From assembly GCF_019599275.1 (NCBI RefSeq), contig NZ_JAHZTD010000001.1:1488001-1552000 (forward strand): 64,000 bases of DNA. Direction: 5' to 3'. Every line of letters starts with the position of its first letter. Positions within the stretch are counted from its first letter, which is position 1. The DNA is from Hymenobacter sp. HSC-4F20 (GTDB lineage: Bacteria > Bacteroidota > Bacteroidia > Cytophagales > Hymenobacteraceae). Positions 46,616 through 53,686 of this stretch are shown here, piece after piece. The notes beneath the pieces are model-generated. The model was not told the origin of the DNA. It saw only the letters and a list, made by a program, of their open reading frames with translations, and ran no database searches. A program made the position numbers and the translations under genes.

Positions 46616-48226
46616 TCACCACAGGGCATCCTCTATCACAGGGTTAGATACGGCCAAGGAATCCAACATTGCAAAGAAATCTTCATCCTCTTTCGTAGTA
46701 CTAGACTTCATTTTCTCCAGAAATTCTGTAGCTGACTTGACCCTAGTTTCTGCTGGTGATATGAACTCTATCATCGGGGTTACTTCAAAAGGAGTAGCGA
46801 CAGCCGGAGTTACCTTGTTTTTCACCATCGCCAAGTAACCCAAACGTTCAAATTCGGTCTCCAAGATTGCTTTAGCTGCATCAAATTCCAACTTCGGCAC
46901 TAGAAAGCTATCATGTTTCGAAAGTGCTACTAGCCCCGCCGATTTCAACGCCGGATAGATGTTCTCCATCATTATCCAGGCTTCTACTCGCTGGAGGTAC
47001 TGCGCCAAGTTGAACTTCTCCCCTGTCGTCATTACCGATTTCTTTACCGCCTGGAGCCATGCGGCCACCGGGGCGTAGTGTGTAACCAGCGTTTTCCAGG
47101 CAGGAAGGTTAATTTGCAGACCGCCGAAACACACCCGGAATAACTCCGTTTTCGCCACCGAGCGTGAAGCCTGAACATGGTTTGCAAAGTTCTGATAGAT
47201 ACTGCCAGCCTGACAGGCTTCCACAAATGCTCTGGATTGCCCCGTTAAGTCCAAGTGAGGAAATTCGATACCGGCGTTTCCCAGGACGTCACCATGAAGC
47301 ATCACATGTGCTAGGCAGGCCAGTTGGGAGTTGCATACGTCTAGTTCTTCCAGGATTTCACCGTTAACGGTGATAAACTCCAGCAGGAAAGTCGGCGTTT
47401 CCGTCAGGGTATGATGTACCCGGCTATTGGTAATGGAGCGGGTAGCGTAGAATAGCTGTTTTTGCAAGCTAAGTAGTGCTTGGCCGTAGCGTTTCCGAAC
47501 ACTTTCCACCTTCCGCCGTTTGAACGCCTGCTGGGTATCGATGCAGTAATGTTCTCCTTGGCGATACAGCTTCTTTCCCTCTTGTTCTGGTTGCTTAAGA
47601 AAAATATCCAAGAGGTACTGAGCTTTGTATTTGTATTCCGTCGCGTGAGTACCAAACCTGACGGTAGTGAGCTGCTGATTTTGCTGGTATTCGTAGCTTC
47701 GCTGAGTTACTTCCCATTCTCTGAGGTCTAGGTACTCCAGGTAGTCTTGAAGCTCGTCCTGGGCCTTCTGAGCGTCAATTCTAAGGCTTTGTAAGTCTTG
47801 TAGTATCCAGGCTTCTTCCCGAGCATTGAGGTTCCGTGTTTTGAACCGTTTGGTTTCGTATTCGACCTCTTGAATGTCGCTGCTAATAAGCTCGGGGTTT
47901 ACTCTATAGGCTTTAGCCTGGTGCTTGGCTGTGCTGTAGGTCGTACCGTTTTCGTTCTGGTAAATCTGGGTAATGTTTTCGGCTGTGAGAACTTTTAGAA
48001 CCCGACCGTATTGTGGGTCTATCTTCTCCAGGTAGGTTGAGGCTATCTGTATGTAATCTTCGCAGGTCAGCTTGTGGCGATGTTGCAAGGCCAGGATGCG
48101 GCTGCAAATCTGTATCGCGGTTGCTCGTTTAACGCCTTTTAGCTGGAGCGAGTCCAGGGCTGTTGCTAATGGTTGGGGTAGAATCTCTGTCTGGAGAGAT
48201 TTCTTGCCGATGGTGTTTTGGTACAC
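46616..48226 (-). CDS. family-A DNA polymerase-like protein
   Basis: A 536-residue protein. The middle resembles the palm and fingers of family A polymerases: a motif A-like ELDVCNSQLACLAH with Asp296, a motif B-like RSVAKTELFRVCFGG (Arg355, Lys359), and a motif C-like ALSKHDSFLV with His438-Asp439. There is no 3'-5' exonuclease or 5' nuclease domain in the first 270 residues, which are helical and charged. If right, this is a minimal polymerase for phage or plasmid replication. A single-subunit RNA polymerase relative is the alternative. The downstream (C-terminal) 60 residues are acidic. Confidence 0.55.
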   Translation of the reverse strand: MYQNTIGKKSLQTEILPQPLATALDSLQLKGVKRATAIQICSRILALQHRHKLTCEDYIQIASTYLEKIDPQYGRVLKVLTAENITQIYQNENGTTYSTAKHQAKAYRVNPELISSDIQEVEYETKRFKTRNLNAREEAWILQDLQSLRIDAQKAQDELQDYLEYLDLREWEVTQRSYEYQQNQQLTTVRFGTHATEYKYKAQYLLDIFLKQPEQEGKKLYRQGEHYCIDTQQAFKRRKVESVRKRYGQALLSLQKQLFYATRSITNSRVHHTLTETPTFLLEFITVNGEILEELDVCNSQLACLAHVMLHGDVLGNAGIEFPHLDLTGQSRAFVEACQAGSIYQNFANHVQASRSVAKTELFRVCFGGLQINLPAWKTLVTHYAPVAAWLQAVKKSVMTTGEKFNLAQYLQRVEAWIMMENIYPALKSAGLVALSKHDSFLVPKLEFDAAKAILETEFERLGYLAMVKNKVTPAVATPFEVTPMIEFISPAETRVKSATEFLEKMKSSTTKEDEDFFAMLDSLAVSNPVIEDALW

Positions 48227-48302
48227 TGTGGTTCATGTCGTACTTCGGTTAGGTGTTACCTGGGTCTCACGCCAAGTGGTCACATGCGTATCGGGTTGAG
48301 AC

Positions 48303-48365
48303 GTAGAGGGAGCCATGAACCAAACTCCCTCTACCCCGACCAGCGTTTAGAGCCTGCTGGTCGGG
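48303..48365 (-). promoter_or_regulatory. tandem hairpins in the polymerase leader
   Basis: GTAGAGGGAG/CTCCCTCTAC (48303-48312 with 48325-48334) and CCCGACCAGC/GCTGGTCGGG (48335-48344 with 48356-48365) are perfect 10-bp stems that touch each other. They lie 77 bases before the polymerase-like ATG. No T tract follows on the leftward strand, so these are unlikely to be simple terminators. Confidence 0.5.
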
Positions 48366-48468
48366 CTTGCACTCGTAAATAGTGCCTAGACCAAAAATAC
48401 CCTCACCTATAGCTACAGCGTAAGTAAATTATCTACGTTTTCGCTGGATTAAGCGCAGAAACTTCCGT

Positions 48469-48563
48469 TTGTCGAACAATAATAGAGGCTTAGACGGCAC
48501 CCATTTGTCGAACAATAATAGAGGATTAGAGAAAGCCTCGTTTTGTCGAATAATAGTAGAGGT
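48469..48563 (+). repeat. three direct repeats TTTGTCGAACAATAATAGAG
   Basis: Copies begin at 48469, 48505 and 48543, the first two identical over 21 bases and the third with two changes. Spacing is 36 and 38 bases. An inverted copy of the left part lies at 48831-48845 (TTATTGTTCGACAAA). The arrangement fits binding sites for a replication or partition protein, or operators. Confidence 0.7.
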
Positions 48564-48916
48564 TTCTACATGCTGTCAGACACTGCTCCTATGCACCTAT
48601 CAGAACGGAATACCAGAGCCGAAATAGAGATTTGAATATTCGTTTACTGCTTATCCAACGCTGAGTATTGCCTCTCAGAATAGCTTTTCAACTCAGGTCC
48701 GACATTTCGCCGTTCGGGCTTGTCACTGTTCAACGATTCTCAATTCTTAGTTAATACTATATTCTCTCTACTATCCATGTCCTATACTAAGTATAGTCAT
48801 GTTCAGGGTAACCACCCGGTGTTGATACCTTATTGTTCGACAAATTCATAATAAATTGATAATCAATACTATATATACTATTGAAAATCATTGAATTTAT
48901 GGGTAGCTACAACACA

Positions 48917-48951
48917 AAAAACCCCGAATTCATGTAGAAACCGGGGCTTGG
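48917..48951 (-). terminator. terminator after the lipoprotein gene
   Basis: On the leftward strand CCCCG, a 15-base loop and CGGGG followed by TTTTTT, 20 bases after the stop codon at 48971. Confidence 0.75.
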
Positions 48952-48970
48952 TTATACAATTGTAAAAAAG

Positions 48971-49711
48971 CTATTCGCAAATACTCATAGGAAAAGTGCG
49001 GCCATTCGTATTTTGCATGGTGCCCTCGAAGCAAGCAGACCCATCTGCTTTATCCAAGGTACAGGCAGCGGATAAGTTGCCCTTGGTATATTCTCGAAGT
49101 TCTATGGAACCATCGTCGTTCACCTGACCCTGGAGCTTGTACGATACGCTAGGACGATTCGGATAGTAGTATGAGCCGGTAATAGCTCGGTTGCTACCAA
49201 AGGTGAGTTTATACACCGCCGAGAGTTTACCCACTTTGCCGCCGTATGTCTTCTGTACGTCGGTATCGGCATACTCAGGATGTTCAGCCTTGTTTGTAGC
49301 AATCGTATCACTTTCGTCATCCTGTACCACATCGGATGGAGTTGATTCTGCTACGCTGGCAGCGCCCGATGAACGTGGTTGCTCGTCCGGAAGAGTAATC
49401 TCCTCTTCTGCAATATGGACGTCCTCCATAAGCACAGGCGGCTTCCTGGAAGCAGCCCCGTCCAAATTCAGATGATTCTTGCACGGGTCCTTATCAGCCG
49501 CGAAATAGACCGGCTCAGCCATGCCAACTGACTTATATTCGTCAAGCTGCTTATCGAACGCTTCCCGTGAAGAAAAGTCACAAGGGCATATAATTGGACC
49601 TTCGGCGTTAGCAGTACCTATCTGCCAGCAACTTGAATTGCCGCCTCCCGAGCAAGATGCGAGTCCGAAAACCAGTAATGGGGTTGTGATGCGGAATAGA
49701 TGTTTTGTCAT
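48971..49711 (-). CDS. prophage-encoded lipoprotein, unknown
   Basis: A 246-residue protein with a signal peptide and lipobox (LLVFGLASC, Cys20) followed by a glycine-serine linker. The middle is acidic and low in complexity (about residues 90-150), and the C-terminal 90 residues are a folded beta-rich part (VGKLSAVYKLTFGSNRAITG, SYKLQGQVNDDGSIELREYT). No family recognised. It should be an envelope lipoprotein of the lysogen. Phage lipoproteins are often used to block receptors, which is possible here. Confidence 0.6.
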   Translation of the reverse strand: MTKHLFRITTPLLVFGLASCSGGGNSSCWQIGTANAEGPIICPCDFSSREAFDKQLDEYKSVGMAEPVYFAADKDPCKNHLNLDGAASRKPPVLMEDVHIAEEEITLPDEQPRSSGAASVAESTPSDVVQDDESDTIATNKAEHPEYADTDVQKTYGGKVGKLSAVYKLTFGSNRAITGSYYYPNRPSVSYKLQGQVNDDGSIELREYTKGNLSAACTLDKADGSACFEGTMQNTNGRTFPMSICE

Positions 49712-49757
49712 TGAAAAGAGTAATGCTGTAAAGAGTCAAATATATGCGCGTACTTGA

Positions 49758-50285
49758 TTATTCTGATTTTCGGAATACGGTAAAGACGTATGAATTTTTT
49801 AAGTCTCCCGAGTCATTTTGTCCGGAACCAATTGAGACTCTAACCTGGTAATTTTTACCTGCGTAGTATTCAACAACATTTGACTCACCATCCTCAGAAG
49901 TTTCAACATCTGACTTTATCTGCGTCATCCCGTATCGGGTTATTGTCGCCATAATTGCCTCGTACGTTTCCAACCTTCCAGTTTGATAGCCGACAGCATA
50001 CAGACAATCCTCATCCTTCATTAGGGAGAGAAAAGCCACTGCCCTTTCGCTTAGGCTTGACGGTGCGTACACCCAGGTTATACCAGGAAATTCACATGAA
50101 GTTCCCTGGTCATCATCATGACCTTTAAACACCCAGCCACGAGGCAACAATGTTCGGTTGATTGCGCCAGGACCACCCTGCTGCATTGCAATCAGGTTGT
50201 CTAGTGTAAGGGTCTGCTGAGCGTAAGAATAGCATGTTGTCAGAGCGAACAGCAGACTTGTAATCGAAAGTACTCGTTTAAGCAT
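49758..50285 (-). CDS. prophage-encoded secreted protein, unknown
   Basis: A 175-residue protein with a signal peptide (VLSITSLLFALTTCYSYAQ). The mature part starts with LTLDNLIAMQQGGPGAINRT, a pattern seen in small Bacteroidota periplasmic proteins, and ends in beta strands (YYAGKNYQVRVSIGSGQNDS, YVFTVFRKSE). Two cysteines (CEF, DCLY) may pair. No function can be named. It is 46 bases upstream of the lipoprotein gene on the same strand and probably in one operon with it. Confidence 0.6.
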   Translation of the reverse strand: MLKRVLSITSLLFALTTCYSYAQQTLTLDNLIAMQQGGPGAINRTLLPRGWVFKGHDDDQGTSCEFPGITWVYAPSSLSERAVAFLSLMKDEDCLYAVGYQTGRLETYEAIMATITRYGMTQIKSDVETSEDGESNVVEYYAGKNYQVRVSIGSGQNDSGDLKNSYVFTVFRKSE

Positions 50286-50404
50286 ATAGCCTGATAAAAT
50301 GGAAGAATGGCCGTAAAGATAGATTGCTCCTCCTCTTACCCAGCTAGAAGCACTAGGCTATTATTTACTTTGTAGCCTTGTCAACATCAAAACCTACAAC
50401 AACA

Positions 50405-50629
50405 ATGGCAACTCCCGACCTAAACAAGCTTCAGCAGATTCTCCAAAATGCTGAGACCAACGATGCAGTCCTGACCCAGATTCGTAAACATGTAGAGAAA
50501 GTAACCCAGGCCCTGGACGAGCTGAACGCGATGTTGGAACCTGGGTACCGTCCGGAAAAGAAGGTTCGCGCTCCTAGAGCTGAAGGGGCCAAGCGCCCAG
50601 GACGCCCTCGTAAGAACCAGGAAAATTAG
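50405..50629 (+). CDS. small AT-hook-like DNA-binding protein
   Basis: From the ATG at 50405 there are 74 residues. The first 50 form one long helix (LNKLQQILQNAETNDAVLTQ through VTQALDELNAML), probably dimeric. The end is basic with KRPGRPRKN, an AT-hook core (GRPRK) that binds the minor groove of AT-rich DNA. It lies directly upstream of the caspase-like protease pair on the same strand but is separated from it by a terminator-like hairpin. It may be a regulator or a nucleoid-type protein. Confidence 0.65.
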   Translation: MATPDLNKLQQILQNAETNDAVLTQIRKHVEKVTQALDELNAMLEPGYRPEKKVRAPRAEGAKRPGRPRKNQEN

Positions 50630-50652
50630 TAGCATGGTTATCTAATACATAT

Positions 50653-50684
50653 AAGCCCCTAGCCGTACAATCAGTTAGGGGCTT
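50653..50684 (+). terminator. hairpin between AT-hook gene and protease pair
   Basis: AAGCCCCTA and TAGGGGCTT form a perfect 9-bp stem with a 14-base loop, followed by CCTTTATT. It is 23 bases after the AT-hook stop and only 18 bases before the next ATG, so it may regulate read-through into the protease pair. Confidence 0.6.
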
Positions 50685-50702
50685 CCTTTATTCTAAATCG
50701 CA

Positions 50703-51413
50703 ATGAGCAGTAATGTAGAAGAGTCCTACACAGAGCATCTGGATACATCACAAGCAGTTCAACAGTCGCTTGTGACTGTTAACTTTGATACAGGGTTGGA
50801 CTACGCAGAAATCACCCTAGATAGCTTTGTAACCGATGTTGTGTTGAAGGAAATTCCCATCGTAAAGAGTGTGGTGGGCGTAGTCAGAAGCGGCTTAAAG
50901 GTCAAAGAGATATTCTTTGCCAAGAAGATTTTAACCTTTCTAAAGGAATTTCATAGCAGCGAAATTTCAGAGGATAAGCTATATGAATTCCGAGAGAAGT
51001 TTAAGTATGACATAGCTTATCGGGAGCAGGTTATGGAGCAAATTATGGTGTTTAATGACAAGTTTATCCATGTAGAGAAGTCTAGAATATTCGCTAACCT
51101 TTTTGCCGCTTATGTCAACGGCAAGTATGGGTTAGATGACATGATTAGCCTATGTATGTGCGTAGAAATGCTGAATGTATTCAGTGTACATTTTCTCCAT
51201 AAGATGGCTGCATACGAGCAGCCTTTCAACGGTCAGTACTACCGGGACGAAACCTCTGTTCCGTTGCTAGCAGCAGCGGGTATTGTAGAGGTTTGGGGTA
51301 CACATTTATCAATTACCGCACATGGTTTCTATATCTACTACTATGGCATCTTAGGCAAGGTTAACGGTGACGTTCAGGCTGATTATCCACCACCTCCTCA
51401 GGCTTTAGCCTGA
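50703..51413 (+). CDS. unknown partner of the caspase-like protease
   Basis: A 236-residue protein, first gene of a tight pair. It has a hydrophobic, helical stretch (EIPIVKSVVGVVRSGLKVKE, then IFFAKKILTFLKEF) around residues 56-85, an all-helical middle (DIAYREQVMEQIMVFNDKFI with the KSRIFANLFAAYVNGKYGLD segment after it), a C-terminal winged-helix-like part (LLAAAGIVEVWGTHLSITAH) and a proline-rich tail. I recall similar unnamed proteins in other bacteria but know no function. It ends 14 bases before the protease start, so the two should act together, for example as sensor, substrate or effector. Confidence 0.65.
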   Translation: MSSNVEESYTEHLDTSQAVQQSLVTVNFDTGLDYAEITLDSFVTDVVLKEIPIVKSVVGVVRSGLKVKEIFFAKKILTFLKEFHSSEISEDKLYEFREKFKYDIAYREQVMEQIMVFNDKFIHVEKSRIFANLFAAYVNGKYGLDDMISLCMCVEMLNVFSVHFLHKMAAYEQPFNGQYYRDETSVPLLAAAGIVEVWGTHLSITAHGFYIYYYGILGKVNGDVQADYPPPPQALA

Positions 51414-51427
51414 GTATCAACTTAACT

Positions 51428-52291
51428 ATGGCTTTTATTCGAAACAGCGCATTTCACTACAACAAGATTTGGGTAGTAGAATCGCTTCCCAAACATGAGA
51501 AGCAAACAGGCACCATTCTTTTCAATGACCTAATTAAGCGCAAAACCGACCAGTCTAATATCCTTACTAGCGCCTTGGAGCCGGTTAACCGCAAGAGAAA
51601 CTTGGTCCGGTTCCTTAAGCGAGTCGAAGACTACGTTGAGCAAAAAGCCCAACTTCCCTATCTCCATTTTGAAGTTCATGGGTCACGGACTGGCTTAGAG
51701 CTTGCATCTGGTGAAACCATGAGCTGGGAAGAGCTAGCAGGATATTTACGAAATATCAACATTGCCACCAGAAATAACCTTGTGGTATCGTTAGCTAGTT
51801 GCTATGGCGGCTACATGTTCACGGAGATTTCACCAATAGTGGAGGCCCCGTTCTGCGGCATTATTGGCCCTTTATCCAAGGTAGGTATGGGAGAAATAGA
51901 GGAAGGCTTCTACAATTTTTTTGAAAATATGCTCACAGGAGACGGATTAGAGAATGCTATTCAGGCATTAAATGAGGTTAATCCGAGTAACCCTAAGTTT
52001 CAGTTTGTCCCTGCGGAAGCTGTCTTTGAGAGTGTAAGCCTGGATTTGCAGAAGATGTATCAAGACCCAGTATTTCGAAAAAACAAGGTGTATGAGCTTA
52101 CCGACAGGGCATTGAAGAATAGGACAATCAGGAACAGCAGGAGTATTTGGAGTATACAGGCTGCTATCGAAGATTTCATTCAACATGACAGGCCATTGGT
52201 TATGGCCCAGTTGCGGGAACATTTCCTCATGAAGGACTTACCTGCACTTGATTTCTCTAATACCAAGAAGTTGAAACAGAAGCTTGAGTAG
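51428..52291 (+). CDS. caspase-like (CHAT-type) cysteine protease
   Basis: A 287-residue protein. The catalytic core reads PYLHFEVHGSRTGLELASGE (His84-Gly85), SWEELAGYLRNI, and NLVVSLASCYGGYMF (Cys125 followed by YGG). Spacing of 41 residues between His and Cys, the 'HG' and the 'S/A-C-x-G' turns and the beta strands before them are those of the CHAT/caspase clan. No TPR or other sensor domain is fused; the C-terminal 120 residues are helical. It should be a specific endopeptidase activated by a partner, the likeliest being the gene just upstream. Confidence 0.72.
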   Translation: MAFIRNSAFHYNKIWVVESLPKHEKQTGTILFNDLIKRKTDQSNILTSALEPVNRKRNLVRFLKRVEDYVEQKAQLPYLHFEVHGSRTGLELASGETMSWEELAGYLRNINIATRNNLVVSLASCYGGYMFTEISPIVEAPFCGIIGPLSKVGMGEIEEGFYNFFENMLTGDGLENAIQALNEVNPSNPKFQFVPAEAVFESVSLDLQKMYQDPVFRKNKVYELTDRALKNRTIRNSRSIWSIQAAIEDFIQHDRPLVMAQLREHFLMKDLPALDFSNTKKLKQKLE

Positions 52292-52318
52292 TAAATAGCC
52301 ATAGCCCTTAATAAAGAC

Positions 52319-52350
52319 ACCCTGACCTCTGTTGAGAAGCCAGGGTTAAC
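52319..52350. terminator. hairpin between convergent genes
   Basis: ACCCTG (52319-52324) and CAGGGT (52341-52346) pair around a 16-base loop between the protease gene and the leftward small genes. A similar sequence occurs at 53017-53048. Confidence 0.5.
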
Positions 52351-52372
52351 AATGGGCATTGGCCCCTTTAGG

Positions 52373-52663
52373 CTATTTGGTTATATAATCTTCTGGATTA
52401 GCCTTGTTTCTATTCGCTCTCAATTCCCTAGCAAGTTCAGCTCCCGTTTTTGGTTTCTCCGGGATATTAACTTCGAAACGTGAAGCCAGTGCTTTTGCTT
52501 GCTCCATCATGTCGTTGGTAACACCTATCTCGTATGGTGCAGCCCCCTCTACTTTGATACTTGCTACCAATTCGTAGCTCACCCACTCCCCCTTTTGCCA
52601 GCTAAAGTGAAGCACTTCGATTTTACCGACGTTTAGGGCTAAGCTTGGGAACACAACTTCCAA
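52373..52663 (-). CDS. small hypothetical phage protein
   Basis: A 96-residue protein. Beta strands at the start (LNVGKIEVLHFSWQKGEWVS) and a charged helical end (TGAELARELRANRNKANPED). Unrecognised. Its start overlaps the upstream gene by 25 bases in another frame, which supports both as real, linked genes. Confidence 0.5.
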   Translation of the reverse strand: MEVVFPSLALNVGKIEVLHFSWQKGEWVSYELVASIKVEGAAPYEIGVTNDMMEQAKALASRFEVNIPEKPKTGAELARELRANRNKANPEDYITK

Positions 52664-52920
52664 GCCACCCTCAACATGTTATCTAGTTCCCGAAAGCTGC
52701 TATCACGCTCCTCTATGGTCACAAAAGAAACGTTAATCCTTGAGCCATCCAGTAGAGTTATAGTGAGAATAGCCACCGTATCATCTCCATATAAGAGCTG
52801 CCACTGGGGGAACTCTGTAGTGTAGCCGAAACCCTCCTTGGGTGCATCACTTGTAGCAACCTGCGCGATTTGTGACAGGTTAAGTAGATTTCCGCTAGGG
52901 AGCTTAATAAATCGTGCCAT
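52639..52920 (-). CDS. small hypothetical phage protein
   Basis: A 93-residue protein starting ARFIKLPSGNLLNLSQIAQV, a pattern of small beta-rich single-domain proteins (YGDDTVAILTITLLDGSRIN). Two-gene unit with the next gene. No family or function recognised. Confidence 0.55.
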   Translation of the reverse strand: MARFIKLPSGNLLNLSQIAQVATSDAPKEGFGYTTEFPQWQLLYGDDTVAILTITLLDGSRINVSFVTIEERDSSFRELDNMLRVAWKLCSQA

Positions 52921-53016
52921 AGTATGGTGTTGGAGTGAAGTACCAAGTTACCTAGGCCCAGAACCGAAGCAATCAACATGCCCCCCGAAGTTTTCAACAT
53001 TCATTGCCGAGCATGA

Positions 53017-53048
53017 AAAAACCCTGACTTCAGGGAGAAGCCGGGGTT
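53017..53048 (-). terminator. hairpin at the end of the small-gene block
   Basis: On the leftward strand ACCCCGGCTTCTCC, CTGAAGTCAGGGT and TTTTTT; the paired parts overlap the stop codon of the gene at 53030. It has the look of the terminators at 48,917 and 52,319. Confidence 0.45.
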
Positions 53049-53320
53049 TGTGGTTCTTTGTAAGCCTTCAGTATCTTTATAAGAGTCTCCAATTTGGGCC
53101 AATCACCCCACTCATAGCCCACACTTAGTAAGTAGGCTACAACTTCCGAAGAGACTTCAGTATTGGTAATCCCTTGCTCTGTTACATACACAAGCTGCTT
53201 AGTCACGGTACCCAGTATTAGGTGTTTCACCCCCAGTTCCCTTAGCTCTACCAGTTTACGTGTAGCTTTCGTGACTTCCGCTAAAAGCATTATTATATCA
53301 ACTTCCTCTGTATCTGACAT
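53030..53320 (-). CDS. small hypothetical phage protein
   Basis: A 96-residue, mostly helical protein (EVDIIMLLAEVTKATRKLVE, VTEQGITNTEVSSEVVAYLL). Unrecognised. It starts 3 bases after the stop of the preceding gene, so it belongs to the rep operon. Confidence 0.5.
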   Translation of the reverse strand: MSDTEEVDIIMLLAEVTKATRKLVELRELGVKHLILGTVTKQLVYVTEQGITNTEVSSEVVAYLLSVGYEWGDWPKLETLIKILKAYKEPQTPASP

Positions 53321-53323
53321 GCG

Positions 53324-53686
53324 TTATTTCTTCTTGCCTTTACCCTTCTTATGCTTAGGTCCCGGCCCAACTACGATTAGCTTCATCATATCCATAGCGA
53401 ATGTAGCCTCTGCGATACCGCTCGTATCATCCAGCGCCGCGAGGCTGAGTATGAATGTGTAAGCCGTGTCTTCTAGGCTTACAATCTCCACTTGGTAGGC
53501 CAAGGTGTAGAAAACAGCCGTATCGTAATCCAACAGCACTACGGCTTCCTTGTCCGCGTTTAGAAGCGCAAACTGGTTCTTAGCCACATCGCTGTAGATA
53601 TAAACAGTGTCGTTAGGCCGCTCAGACTTTAACCGCTCCAACAGCGAGGCAAATTCCTCTCTTGTGATTGGTTTAGTTGGCTCCAT
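53324..53686 (-). CDS. small hypothetical protein downstream of rep
   Basis: From the ATG at 53686 there are 120 residues. EPTKPITREEFASLLERLKS opens, a beta-rich middle (DTVYIYSDVAKNQFALLNAD, VVLLDYDTAVFYTLAYQVEI) follows, and the end is a basic tract (GPGPKHKKGKGKKK). It overlaps the rep stop by 14 bases, which suggests translational coupling. Not recognised. Confidence 0.55.
   Translation of the reverse strand: MEPTKPITREEFASLLERLKSERPNDTVYIYSDVAKNQFALLNADKEAVVLLDYDTAVFYTLAYQVEIVSLEDTAYTFILSLAALDDTSGIAEATFAMDMMKLIVVGPGPKHKKGKGKKK

Larger units (their letters stand above)
48227..48970. other. 744-bp non-coding region, replication/control candidate
   Basis: No open gene. It holds two perfect 10-bp hairpins (48303-48334 and 48335-48365), a late-type motif (48376-48383), three direct copies and one inverted copy of a TTTGTCGAACAATAA repeat, an AT-rich stretch near 48840-48900 and the terminator of the next gene. 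The mix of repeats and AT-rich DNA before a polymerase-like gene is what an origin or control region would look like. Confidence 0.5.

Noticed and set aside
46616..48226. A primase-helicase or P4-type replication protein
   Set aside because: No Walker A motif, zinc finger or archaeo-eukaryotic primase motif is visible; the palm-like motifs fit a polymerase better.
50703..51413. A bacterial gasdermin as partner of the caspase-like protease
   Set aside because: Size is similar, but the sequence looks all-helical with a winged-helix-like end, unlike the beta-rich gasdermin pore domain, and no lipid site at the N-terminus is visible.
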